The notes beneath the pieces are model-generated. The model was not told where the DNA came from. It saw only the letters and a list, made by a program, of their open reading frames with translations, and did not search any database. The position numbers and the translations under genes were made by a program. Of a stretch of DNA of 27,116 nucleotides, positions 16,170 to 23,880 are shown piece by piece. The stretch comes from DASRRB01 sp036732755 (GTDB taxonomy: Bacteria > Planctomycetota > B15-G4 > SIAN01), in the NCBI GenBank assembly GCA_036732755.1, contig DAINBU010000065.1, forward strand, positions 1 through 27,116. Direction: 5' to 3'. The number at the start of each line of letters is the position of its first letter. Position 1 is the stretch's first letter.

Positions 16170-16584
16170 TGATCGTGTTGATGAAGAGCCCGTAGCGCAG
16201 CGTCGGGATCCCCTCCGCCTTCACCTGGTCGAGCGTCGGCGAGACAGACGTCGGGAGTGGCGCCGGCGGCTTGCCCTCCTTCGCCGCCTTCTCGTTCTCG
16301 GTCGTGACCCTCGCGACTTCCGCGGCGAGCAGGCTCTGCTTCAGGTTCTCGTACTTGTTCGAGGCGCCTGCCTTGATGTCCAGCGCGTCGACCTTGACGA
16401 CGAGCGGGACGTAGAGCTCTTTGAAGTCGACCGCGCCGATCGCCAGCCCGATCGGGGGCATCATCACGTCGTCGACCAGGGACTTCGTGACGCCGCCGAA
16501 CGAGGCGCCGATGATCACGCCGACCGCGAGGTCGATGACGTTGCCTCGCATCACGAACGCCTTGAATTCCGCCAAGAAACCCAT
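16006..16584 (-). CDS. mscL: Large-conductance mechanosensitive channel MscL
   Basis: The protein has 192 residues against about 136 in E. coli. The N-terminal amphipathic helix and TM1 are canonical: GFLAEFKAFVMRGNVIDLAVGVIIGASFG, here cited by its parts FKAFVMRGN (7-15) and DLAVGVIIG (18-26). TM1 ends near 45 with VDDVMMPPIG. TM2 spans about 129-155 (NTIINFVFVAFGVF). The C-terminal bundle helix PTKQEELLGEIRDLL is typical. The extra length is a periplasmic loop of about 80 residues (46-128) that is Lys/Glu/Ala/Pro-rich. The channel opens under membrane tension to release solutes during hypo-osmotic shock. ATG at 16584 has GAAGGAG seven bases upstream. It lies 45 nt downstream of the DUF481 gene on the same strand. 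Confidence 0.96.
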   Translation of the reverse strand: MGFLAEFKAFVMRGNVIDLAVGVIIGASFGGVTKSLVDDVMMPPIGLAIGAVDFKELYVPLVVKVDALDIKAGASNKYENLKQSLLAAEVARVTTENEKAAKEGKPPAPLPTSVSPTLDQVKAEGIPTLRYGLFINTIINFVFVAFGVFLVVKLMTVLQRKPAPPSATPLPPTKQEELLGEIRDLLKSKPAR

Positions 16585-16600
16585 CGACAGCTCCTTCTCA

Positions 16601-16618
16601 CGGACCGCGGGCGGTCCG
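16601..16618 (-). terminator. Perfect GC-rich hairpin between the DUF481 gene and mscL
   Basis: A 7-bp perfect inverted repeat (CGGACCG / CGGTCCG) with a 4-nt loop lies 11 nt after the DUF481 stop and just before the mscL Shine-Dalgarno. There is no U-tract on the minus-strand side, so it is not a classical intrinsic terminator. It could partly terminate transcription, protect an mRNA end or modulate mscL translation. Confidence 0.35.
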
Positions 16619-16629
16619 CTCCCCTGGGC

Positions 16630-17679
16630 TCAGAAGTTCCAGCCGAGGCCGACGAAGTAGGTCACGTCCTGCCGCTCCTTGGTGCCCGCGGGGGTGGTGT
16701 CCCAGTTCCACTCGACCCACTCCTGCGCGAAGAACGACTCGGTGAAGTTCTCCTTGAAGCCGGCCTTCGCGCGGACGAGGTAGTCGCGCGGGCCGTTGAA
16801 CACCTTGAACGCCTCGACGTCGTTGAAGAACGAGGTCGCCCACTTCTCCGAGAGCACGCGCTCGTAGTGGTAGGCGGCGCGCACCGCGACGTCGCTGACG
16901 CTCTCGGTCCCGTCGCTGTAGTTCTCGTTGACGTAGGAGACGCCGCCTTCCACGTTGAACTTGGCGTTCTTCTCCTCGATGACCTGCCAGCCGGCGCCGA
17001 CGCCGGCCGTGAAGCGCAGGTCGAGGGCCGCGATCGCATCGCGCTCCGCCGAGGTCATCGCGTAGAGGTAGAGCTTCTTCGAGAGGAAGTAGTCGTACTT
17101 GAGGCTGCCGCCGGCCTTGCGCTCGGTCGTCGAGCTGACGCCGGTCGCCGGATCCTCGCTGCGCGCCGAGCGGTACCACGCCTTGAACGTGAGGCGGTCC
17201 TCGAGACCGCGCCGGACCGCGTTCAGGTCGAGCGCCGTCGACTGGTTCACGGTGTTGCCGCGCGTCCAGATCGACGAGCCGACGATCGAGCCGCTCCACG
17301 TCTCCTTGAAGTCGGGCTCGTTCACGCTCTTCAGGCTGCCGAGCGGGACGGTCTGCGTGCCGGCCGCCGACTGCACCGTGACGTTGCCGCCGCTCGCCGC
17401 CGTGATCTTGCTGTGGATCACGTCGGTGCCGTCGTCGTTCGGGTGGTTCACGATGAGCTTCGCGTCGCCGTCGGTCGCGAACGTGTCGATCGAGGCGAGG
17501 TCGATCTTGATCTCGCCGGCGGCGTCGGTCTTGAGCGTGAGCTTGCCGTCGAGCACGCTCACGATCGTGCCGGTGAGCGTGTCGCCGTTCTTCAGCTTCA
17601 CGGTGTCGGCGCGCGCCGCGCCGGCCGCGAACGTCGCGAGCGCGAACGCGCCGGCGAGGACGAAGGGACGAACGTTCAT
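16630..17679 (-). CDS. DUF481 (YdiY-like) outer-membrane beta-barrel protein
   Basis: The protein has 349 residues. A clear signal peptide spans 1-24 (FVLAGAFALATFAAGAARA, cleaved before DTVKLKNGD). Residues 25-110 form a small beta domain with repeated short strands (LKNGDTLTGTIVSV, KLTLKTDAAGEIKIDL). Residues from about 125 to the end show alternating amphipathic strands typical of DUF481 barrels (FKETWSGSIVGSSIWTRGNT, LTFKAWYRSAR, YVGLGWNF-like end reading FVGLGWNF). The terminal Phe is a standard outer-membrane assembly signal. Its function is not established; the family is often called salt-stress-induced. ATG at 17679 has GGAG upstream. It is likely the first gene of a two-gene unit with mscL, which would fit an osmotic or envelope-stress context. 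Confidence 0.9.
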   Translation of the reverse strand: MNVRPFVLAGAFALATFAAGAARADTVKLKNGDTLTGTIVSVLDGKLTLKTDAAGEIKIDLASIDTFATDGDAKLIVNHPNDDGTDVIHSKITAASGGNVTVQSAAGTQTVPLGSLKSVNEPDFKETWSGSIVGSSIWTRGNTVNQSTALDLNAVRRGLEDRLTFKAWYRSARSEDPATGVSSTTERKAGGSLKYDYFLSKKLYLYAMTSAERDAIAALDLRFTAGVGAGWQVIEEKNAKFNVEGGVSYVNENYSDGTESVSDVAVRAAYHYERVLSEKWATSFFNDVEAFKVFNGPRDYLVRAKAGFKENFTESFFAQEWVEWNWDTTPAGTKERQDVTYFVGLGWNF

Positions 17680-17810
17680 GCGAGGGCTCCAACCACGGGG
17701 TGCGGGAAAATCGGGCGTGGGGTCTTAACCGTCGCGCGCGCGGGCAACAAGCGAACGAATGGCGAGAGGCGCCGCGGAAGCGACGGTTGGCAGCGGTGCG
17801 GCGGCGGGCG

Positions 17811-18851
17811 ATGATCGCCGATTCGATGACCTCCCCGGAAACGCCGTCCGCCGATCGTCCGGGCCTCGCGTCGCTGCGGCTCCCGCTGCCCGAAGCGAAG
17901 GCGCGCGCGGCGCTGCGCCGCAAGATGCAAGGCGAAAAGCTCACGGCCGAATGGTTCCGCGGCCACGGGATGCCGCTCTCCGGCAGCGAGCGCGCGTGCG
18001 TCGAGTCGGACGAGGCGCGCGGCCTCGCGACGCGCGTTCAGGAGAGCGTCCCCTCCGAGGACGGCTCGCTCCGCCTCGTGGTCCGGCTCCAGGACGGCGA
18101 GCTGGTCGAGACGGTGGCGATGCCGGTGAAGGCGGTCTGCGTCTCGACGCAGGTCGGCTGCGCCGTCGCCTGCCGCTTCTGCGCGAGCGGGCTCGCCGGC
18201 CTCAAGCGCAACCTCGACGCGCTCGAGATCGTCGAGCAGGTGGTCCACGCGCGCCGCGCCATGCGGATCGACCGCGTGGTCTACATGGGCATGGGCGAGC
18301 CGTCGCACAACCTCGCGAGCGTCCTCGCGGCGGTCGCCTGGCTCAAGCACGAGGGCGGCATCGGTCCGCGCCGCCAGACCTTCTCCACCATCGGCTCGCT
18401 CGCGACGTTCGAGAAGCTCGCGCAGGCCGACGTGAAGCCGTGCCTCGCGCTCTCGCTCCACTCGGCCGACGACGCCATCCGCCGCGACCTGGTGCCCAAC
18501 GCCGCGAAGGAGCCGCTGCGCGAGCTCGTCGCCGCCGCGGGCGAATACCAGAAGCTGCAGGGCGTGCCGGTCGTCTTCGAGTGGACGCTGCTCGAAGGAA
18601 TCAACGACCGCGACGAGGACGTCGCCGCGCTGGTCGACCTCGTGAAAAGCGTGCGCGGCTACGTGAACTTCATCCGCTGGAACCCCGTGGCCGGCATGCC
18701 CTTCCAGCCGACCAGCTTCGAGCGCGCCGTCGCGATGCGCGAAGCGGTCAAAGCGGCCGGCGTCCTCGCGACGATCCGCGCCTCGACGGGGCGCGACGTG
18801 GACGGGGCGTGCGGGCAGCTGCGGCGGCGGGCGCTCGCGACGCGCCGCTGA
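17811..18851 (+). CDS. RlmN/Cfr-family radical SAM rRNA methyltransferase
   Basis: The ORF gives 346 residues from the chosen ATG at 17811; another in-frame ATG lies at 17826 and the ribosome-binding site is weak for both. The radical SAM cluster motif CxxxCxxC is Cys117-Cys121-Cys124 in QVGCAVACRFCASG. The two extra catalytic cysteines of RlmN/Cfr enzymes are present: Cys110 in AVCVSTQVG and Cys334 in VDGACGQL. The family methylates C2 (RlmN) or C8 (Cfr) of A2503 in 23S rRNA, and RlmN also modifies tRNA. The GMGEP motif is followed by SHN rather than the usual LLN, and the N-terminal part is short, so this may be a divergent RlmN-like paralogue. It ends 12 nt from the convergent gene. Confidence 0.92.
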   Translation: MIADSMTSPETPSADRPGLASLRLPLPEAKARAALRRKMQGEKLTAEWFRGHGMPLSGSERACVESDEARGLATRVQESVPSEDGSLRLVVRLQDGELVETVAMPVKAVCVSTQVGCAVACRFCASGLAGLKRNLDALEIVEQVVHARRAMRIDRVVYMGMGEPSHNLASVLAAVAWLKHEGGIGPRRQTFSTIGSLATFEKLAQADVKPCLALSLHSADDAIRRDLVPNAAKEPLRELVAAAGEYQKLQGVPVVFEWTLLEGINDRDEDVAALVDLVKSVRGYVNFIRWNPVAGMPFQPTSFERAVAMREAVKAAGVLATIRASTGRDVDGACGQLRRRALATRR

Positions 18852-18863
18852 GTCCCGTTCGCA

Positions 18864-20744
18864 TCAGCGCGGCGTCGTGACTACGACGTCGATCGCCACG
18901 ACGTTGCCCGGCTCGACGGCGAGTTCGATCGGCGCGGGGTCCTCGAAGCCGGGCACTCCGCGGACGAAAACGACGTAGTGGCCCGGTGCTTCGAGGTCGA
19001 TCTGGCATTCGGAGCCGTGCAGCGTCGTCCGCCGTCGCATGTCGAGCGGATTGCCCGGACTGTCCGCGCGCGCGACGACGAGCGCGGTCCCGAAGGTCCA
19101 AGGCATCGGCACGTCGCCGTCGCGCAACCGGAGACGGACACCCGAATAGTCGCTCGCCACCACGTCGAGCAGGCTCTCGCCGGCGGCGAGGTCGAGGTCG
19201 CGCTCGACGAAGGCCACGGAAGCGCGCGGCTCGGTCTCGAAGTGGAACGGCCCGCGCGGGACGCGGAAGCGTACGGTCGCGCCGTCGGCCTGGGTCGCGA
19301 GCCGTCCGCCGGCCCGGTCGTGACGGCATTCGGGAGGCCCGGCGACGAAGCGGAACAGGACGGTTTCGCGCGGCGCGCCGCTCCCGTCGCGCGCGCGCAG
19401 CGCGACCGACGCCGGCTCGTCCAGGAAGAGATCGAGCGCGGGCGAGGCGTCGCCCGCGTCCGACCCGTCCGGAGCGGTCGCCGTACCTTCGACGTAGGCC
19501 GCGAGAACCGCCGGGATCGTGTCGAACGTCACGGCATGGCAGACGGCGGGATGCCACTGCGCGTCGAACGCGAGCCGGTGGTCGTCGGACGTCGGCGCGA
19601 CGCGGGCGTCGAAGTCGATGTGGGGCACGAACGAGGGGTAGGCGTCGAGCGCGGTGAATCGGAGGAGACGGACCGCCGCGACCTCGTCCGCCGTCCATCC
19701 GGGCGCGAAGCGGACCGTGCCGGTGAAGTGCGCGTATTGCGGCGGCGGCGGCGGCGGCGCCTTCGACCGGTCGAACTCGAGACGCGCCCGCGGTCCGGGA
19801 CTCTCTCCCGCGACGACGAGGGCGGCGCCGAGATCGTGCTGCTGGATCGCGCGCCGGTCGCCGTACGTCACGAGACCGATCCAATGGCCGCACGGGAGGG
19901 CGTCGATCCGTCGCTCGAACACGTCGGCGGCCGGCGTCGTCTCGAACTCGAACGAGAGGTCGGCCCCGGTCTCGCGCAGGGAGCGAGCGGTGAGTTCGGC
20001 GCCCTGGAAGAGATCTCCGAGGACCGGCGTCGGACGCCCCTCGGGCACAGGACCCCCGAATCCGCTCCGGGCGTACCGCGCGTCGTCGAACAGCTCGACC
20101 TTGCCGCACTGCGGCACTCCGCCGCCTCGCACGACGACGTCGAGCGCTCCCCCCGCGGCGAGGACGACGACGTGGCGCCGCCATCCCGAGATCGTGACGT
20201 CGAACCAGCGCGCGACCGTCGCGTGGCCGGGCGCGCCGATCAGCCAGCGGATCCGGCCGCGGCGCATCCGCGGCGGCAGCTGGATGCGCAGCGGCGCGTC
20301 GCCGCGCGCGACGGCGACGCGCTCGCCGTCGGCGGTGATCTCGAGGGCGTGCGGCCCGCCGCCCGGCGGCTCGCGGCTCGTGGCCGAGTCGTGGTTCTCG
20401 CCGCCCTGCTCGATCGTGACGTCGCGCAGCCGCTCGCGCGTCTTCGCGTCGACGACGTCGAGCTCGATCCCGCTCGTCTTCGCCGCTTGATCCCAGTTCG
20501 AGGAGCCCGCACCGCCCGCGCGCTCCACCTCCGGAGACGCGACCGCGGCGTCCCGATTCTCCGTGCGCGTCGCGTCGACTCCGGCCGCCGACTCCGCCGG
20601 CGCGCGCGCCTCGCCGCGCGGGGTCGCGTCGGGCGCGCGCCGGCGCGCCGCGTCTCCGTCCGCCTCCGACCGCGCGACGAACCACCACGCGCCCGCGACG
20701 AACGCCACGACGAGGATCGCCGCCGCCAGCGCACCGTTCCTCAC
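18864..20744 (-). CDS. Membrane-anchored or exported protein of unknown function
   Basis: The protein has 626 residues from a GTG at 20744 with GAGGGG six bases upstream. An ATG 27 nt further 5' (20771) is the alternative. One hydrophobic segment at about 4-24 (ALAAAILVVAFVAGAWWFVA) acts as signal anchor. A low-complexity Ala/Arg/Glu-rich linker follows, then many predicted beta strands with several possible carboxypeptidase-regulatory-like or Ig-like modules (GIELDVVDAKTRERLRDVTI, LRIQLPPRMRRGRIRW, GALDVVVRGGG). A run of six prolines at 330-335 separates two halves. No catalytic motif is recognised. The gene lies head-to-head with the GH57 gene and tail-to-tail with the methyltransferase gene. 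A surface or periplasmic structural role is guesswork. Confidence 0.8.
   Translation of the reverse strand: MRNGALAAAILVVAFVAGAWWFVARSEADGDAARRRAPDATPRGEARAPAESAAGVDATRTENRDAAVASPEVERAGGAGSSNWDQAAKTSGIELDVVDAKTRERLRDVTIEQGGENHDSATSREPPGGGPHALEITADGERVAVARGDAPLRIQLPPRMRRGRIRWLIGAPGHATVARWFDVTISGWRRHVVVLAAGGALDVVVRGGGVPQCGKVELFDDARYARSGFGGPVPEGRPTPVLGDLFQGAELTARSLRETGADLSFEFETTPAADVFERRIDALPCGHWIGLVTYGDRRAIQQHDLGAALVVAGESPGPRARLEFDRSKAPPPPPPQYAHFTGTVRFAPGWTADEVAAVRLLRFTALDAYPSFVPHIDFDARVAPTSDDHRLAFDAQWHPAVCHAVTFDTIPAVLAAYVEGTATAPDGSDAGDASPALDLFLDEPASVALRARDGSGAPRETVLFRFVAGPPECRHDRAGGRLATQADGATVRFRVPRGPFHFETEPRASVAFVERDLDLAAGESLLDVVASDYSGVRLRLRDGDVPMPWTFGTALVVARADSPGNPLDMRRRTTLHGSECQIDLEAPGHYVVFVRGVPGFEDPAPIELAVEPGNVVAIDVVVTTPR
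19740..19757 (-). repeat. (CGG)6 trinucleotide run encoding six prolines
   Basis: Six tandem CGG triplets on the plus strand read as six CCG proline codons (residues 330-335) in the unknown exported protein. Polyproline of this length usually requires EF-P for efficient translation, and the run could vary in length between strains. Confidence 0.85.
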
Positions 20745-20787
20745 GCCCGACCCCTCGCAGGAGTGCCGCATTCGACGCGCGGCGGGC

Positions 20788-20801
20788 GCCGGAATACCGG
20801 C
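20788..20801. repeat. Short inverted repeat in the divergent spacer upstream of the GH57 operon
   Basis: GCCGG-AATA-CCGGC is a perfect 5-bp inverted repeat with a 4-nt centre. It lies between the divergent starts at 20744 and 20881. It could be an operator, but in such GC-rich sequence short CCGG palindromes arise easily by chance. Confidence 0.2.
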
Positions 20802-20880
20802 CGGGGCACGGCGGCGCCATCGGTCGGCGCGGGCGTTACCATTCGCCGCTCGCTTACCCGCCCCCGGAAATCGTCGCGGA

Positions 20881-22479
20881 ATGCCGACCGGATACCTCGC
20901 GCTCGTCCTCCACGCCCACCTGCCGTTCCTCCGCCATCCGGAGGACGCGACGGTCATGGAGGAGCGGTGGCTCTACGAGGCGGTGGCGGACACCTACCTG
21001 CCGCTGCTGCGCGTCTTCGAGGGGCTCGCCGCCGACCGCGTCCCGTTCCGCTGCACGCTGAGCCTCTCCGCGCCGCTGCTCTGCATGCTGCGCGACGACC
21101 TCCTGAAGCAGCGCATCGCCCAGCACCTCGACGACCTGATCGCGCTGGGCGAGCGCGAGATCGAGCGCACCAGGAAAGAGCCGTGGTACGGGAAGCTCGC
21201 GCTCATGTATCGCGACCGCTTCGTCGCGCTGCGCGGGACGTGGCGCGCGCACGACGGCGACCTCGTCCGCGCGTTTCGGCGGCTTCAGGACGCCGCCACC
21301 GGGCTCGAGGTGATCACCTCGAACGCGACGCACGCGTTCCTGCCCCTGATGGACCGCAACTGGCCGGCGATGCGGGCGCAGGTCGAGCTCGCGGCCGACC
21401 TCTACGAGCGCTGCTTCGGGCGGCGCACGCCGGGCATGTGGCTGGGCGAATGCGGCTACGTCCCGGGCGTCGAGGAGCTGCTGCGCGCGGCGGCGGTCCG
21501 CTACTTCTTCGTCGACTCGCACGCGCTCGCGAATGCGCAGCACCCGCCGGTCTTCGGCATCCACGCGCCGCTCTACTGCCACGACGGCGTCGCCGCCGTC
21601 GCCCGTGACGACGAGGCGTCGCGCCAGGTCTGGAGCGCCAAGGAGGGCTACCCCGGCGATTCGCAGTACCGCGACTTCTACCGCGACATCGGCTTCGACC
21701 TGCCGCTCGACGTCATCGGCCCCTGGATCCATCCCGAGGGCCACCGCCTCTACACCGGCTTCAAGTACCACGCGATCACCCACTCGCAGCTGCACGACAA
21801 GTGGGTCTACGACCCCGAGGTCGCGCGCGGGAAGGCGGGGCTGCACGCCACCCACTTCCGGGAGAGCCGCCGGCGTCAGAGCGAGGCGCTGCGCGGGAAG
21901 CTCGACCGGCCGCCGCTGATCGTCGCCCCCTTCGACGCCGAGCTCTTCGGCCACTGGTGGTTCGAAGGGGTGCAGTTCCTCGACGACCTCTTCCGGCAGA
22001 TGCACTTCAACGACCGCTCGGTCGAGCCGATCACCGTCTCGGCCTACCTCGACCGCCACCCCAAGAACCAGGTCGCGACGCCGAGTGCGTCGTCGTGGGG
22101 CGCGAAGGGCTTCAACGAATACTGGCTGAACGAGAGCAACGCCTGGGTCTACCGCCACCTGCACGAGGCGGCGGAGCGGATGGTCGCCCTCGCACGCAAG
22201 TTCGCGGCGGGCGGCACGCCGCCCGGTCCGCTCGAGGAGCGGGCGCTGAAGCAGTGCGTGCGCGAGCTCCTGCTGGCGCAGTCGAGCGACTGGGCCTTCA
22301 TCATGAAGACCGGCACGACCGTCTCGTACGCGACGCGCCGCACCAACGAGGCGATCCTGCGCTTCATGAAGCTCCACGACGAGCTCGTGCACGGCCGCAT
22401 CGACGAGCCCTACCTCAAGGCGCTCGAGGCGAAGGACAACCTGTTCGCCGACGCGGACTGGCGCGTCTACGCGGGATGA
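20881..22479 (+). CDS. GH57 family 1,4-alpha-glucan branching enzyme
   Basis: The protein has 532 residues, a typical length for bacterial and archaeal GH57 branching enzymes. Conserved region 1 is LVLHAHLPF (His11, His13). The nucleophile motif is GMWLGECGY (Glu190), and the acid/base region is APFDAELFGHWWFEG (Asp352). These positions agree with the Glu183/Asp354 pair I recall for the Thermococcus enzyme. It would introduce alpha-1,6 branches into glycogen-type polymers in the cytoplasm; no signal peptide is present. An alternative is a GH57 amylase or glucanotransferase, but the downstream glycogen synthase favours branching. ATG at 20881 has only a weak GCGGA upstream. Its stop overlaps the VTC gene start by 4 nt, making it the first gene of the right-hand operon. 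Confidence 0.93.
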   Translation: MPTGYLALVLHAHLPFLRHPEDATVMEERWLYEAVADTYLPLLRVFEGLAADRVPFRCTLSLSAPLLCMLRDDLLKQRIAQHLDDLIALGEREIERTRKEPWYGKLALMYRDRFVALRGTWRAHDGDLVRAFRRLQDAATGLEVITSNATHAFLPLMDRNWPAMRAQVELAADLYERCFGRRTPGMWLGECGYVPGVEELLRAAAVRYFFVDSHALANAQHPPVFGIHAPLYCHDGVAAVARDDEASRQVWSAKEGYPGDSQYRDFYRDIGFDLPLDVIGPWIHPEGHRLYTGFKYHAITHSQLHDKWVYDPEVARGKAGLHATHFRESRRRQSEALRGKLDRPPLIVAPFDAELFGHWWFEGVQFLDDLFRQMHFNDRSVEPITVSAYLDRHPKNQVATPSASSWGAKGFNEYWLNESNAWVYRHLHEAAERMVALARKFAAGGTPPGPLEERALKQCVRELLLAQSSDWAFIMKTGTTVSYATRRTNEAILRFMKLHDELVHGRIDEPYLKALEAKDNLFADADWRVYAG

Positions 22480-23231
22480 GCGGCGACCTCTCGCCGTCGC
22501 TCGTCGGGGAGGACGGCGACGCCGTCGCCGTCCCGCCGGCGGCCTTCGAGCAGAAGTTCCTCGTCACACCCGAGATCGCAGCGCGGGTCGTCGCGTGGGC
22601 GCGCGCGGGGATGCGCCCCGACCCGCACGGCGACCCCCACGCCGCCGAAGGCGGCGGCTCATCGAGCAGCGGTGCCTACTTCGTGACGACGCTCTACCTC
22701 GACACGCCCGACTTCGCCGTCTTCCACCGGGCGCCCGAGCTGCACGGCGCCAAGTACCGCATCCGCCGCTACGGCGCCGAGGCGGTCGCGTGGCTCGAGA
22801 AGAAGGTGCGCACGGGCGACCGCGTGCAGAAGCGCCGCGTGCGCGTCGAGCTGCCGGAGATCGCGCGGCTCGGTGCGCCGCGCTGGTTCGACGAGGAGGT
22901 GGCGGACCTCGGCCTCGCGCCCACCTGCACCGTCGCCTACCGGCGCACCGCCTTCCTCGGCAGCGGCGACCACGGCCCGTTCCGGCTCACGCTCGATCAT
23001 GCGCTCGAGGGCAGGGCTCGCCGGGCGTGGGACCTCGCCGCAGCGGGCGACCCGCGCCACGCGCTCGTGCCCGACCGCGTCGTCGTCGAGCTCAAGTTCC
23101 GCGACGCGCTCCCCCACCTCTTCAAGCAGCTGCTCGCGGAGGTCGGGCTCGAGCCGTCGGGCTTCTCGAAGTACCGCAAAACGGCGGTCGCCGCGGGGCT
23201 GGTGGAGGCGAGGAATGGCACCGATGGCTGA
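22476..23231 (+). CDS. VTC-domain (polyphosphate polymerase-like) protein
   Basis: The 251-residue protein is almost entirely one VTC domain, a triphosphate-tunnel fold related to the catalytic part of yeast Vtc4, which makes polyphosphate from ATP. Tunnel residues expected in the family are visible: FEQKF (Glu25, Lys27), YLDTPDF, KYRIRRYG (Lys93, Arg95, Arg97), a Lys/Arg-rich LEKKVRTGDRVQKRR, AYRRTAF, and VVELKF near the end (Glu205, Lys207). The C-terminus SGFSKYRKTAV is also family-typical. There is no signal peptide or membrane segment, so membrane attachment would have to come from the adjacent DUF4956 protein. ATG at 22476 overlaps the GH57 stop (ATGA), and the 3' end overlaps the DUF4956 start. 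Polymerase activity of bacterial members of this type is inferred from fold and residues. Confidence 0.92.
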   Translation: MSGDLSPSLVGEDGDAVAVPPAAFEQKFLVTPEIAARVVAWARAGMRPDPHGDPHAAEGGGSSSSGAYFVTTLYLDTPDFAVFHRAPELHGAKYRIRRYGAEAVAWLEKKVRTGDRVQKRRVRVELPEIARLGAPRWFDEEVADLGLAPTCTVAYRRTAFLGSGDHGPFRLTLDHALEGRARRAWDLAAAGDPRHALVPDRVVVELKFRDALPHLFKQLLAEVGLEPSGFSKYRKTAVAAGLVEARNGTDG

Positions 23232-23877
23232 CGGCGCGACGTGGGACTCGCTCGGCCGCTACGCGCTGCGGCTCGCCGCGGCGGCCGCGGTCGGCTTCCT
23301 GATCGCCCGGGCGTACCGCGCCAGCACGCGCCGCCCGCCCGCGTCGCTCGACCGCCACGCGACGACGCTCGTGCTGCTGACGGTGCTGGTCGCGATGACG
23401 GCGCTGGTCGTCGACGACAGCATCGCGCGCGCCTTCAGCCTGGTCGGCGCGCTCGCGATCGTCCGCTTCCGCACGATCCTCGAGGACACGCGCGACACCG
23501 CGTTCGTGGTCTTCGCGGTCGTCTCGGGCATGGCGATCGGCGTCGGCAACTGGATGCTGACGGTCGTCGGCGTGCCGCTCGTCGCGCTCGTCGCGCTCGG
23601 ACTCGGCTTCCTCTCGGCCGGAAGAGCCGGGACGGTCGTCGCGCAGCAGCTCGTGGTGCGGCTGGGCGGCGGGCGCGATCCCGAGGGCGTCGTGGGTGCG
23701 ACGCTGCGCAAGCACGCGACCTCCTGGCAGCTGAAGCGCACGACGACGGTGCGGCAGGGCGCCGCGCTCGAGCTCACGTATCGCCTCGAGATGCGCGACG
23801 ACGGGAAACCGATCGAGATGGTCTCCGAGCTGAACGGCCTCGAGGGCGTGCAGCACGTCGAATTGGGAGAAGCGTGA
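23215..23877 (+). CDS. DUF4956 integral membrane protein
   Basis: The ORF gives 220 residues from an ATG at 23215 preceded by GGAGGCGAGGA; an in-frame ATG at 23224 is possible. Hydrophobic segments lie at about 14-33, 50-67, 72-83, 95-110 and 113-133, followed by a soluble domain of about 80 residues with a ferredoxin-like strand pattern (LELTYRLEM). The family signature GALAIVRFRTIL...DTRDTAFVVFAVVSG at 78-105 is clear. The function of DUF4956 is unknown. It is commonly encoded next to VTC-domain and CotH proteins, and here it sits exactly between them. A membrane partner or channel for the VTC product is an inference from this arrangement. Confidence 0.92.
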   Translation: MAPMADGATWDSLGRYALRLAAAAAVGFLIARAYRASTRRPPASLDRHATTLVLLTVLVAMTALVVDDSIARAFSLVGALAIVRFRTILEDTRDTAFVVFAVVSGMAIGVGNWMLTVVGVPLVALVALGLGFLSAGRAGTVVAQQLVVRLGGGRDPEGVVGATLRKHATSWQLKRTTTVRQGAALELTYRLEMRDDGKPIEMVSELNGLEGVQHVELGEA

Positions 23878-23880
23878 GCG

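Noticed and set aside
14345..16195. Second plus-strand open frame within the DUF4912 gene
   Set aside because: Its product is almost entirely Arg/Ala-rich. The DUF4912 domain and GASE repeats lie in the other frame, which also has the better ribosome-binding site.
17717..17750. Possible minus-strand promoter (TTGTTG, 16 nt, TTAAGA) upstream of the DUF481 gene
   Set aside because: Both hexamers match sigma-70 consensus poorly; the position is plausible but the evidence is too weak to annotate.
18978..21608. Plus-strand open frame of 876 codons opposite the unknown exported protein and into the GH57 gene
   Set aside because: It is an antisense shadow; it crosses the divergent spacer and continues out of frame inside a well-defined GH57 gene.
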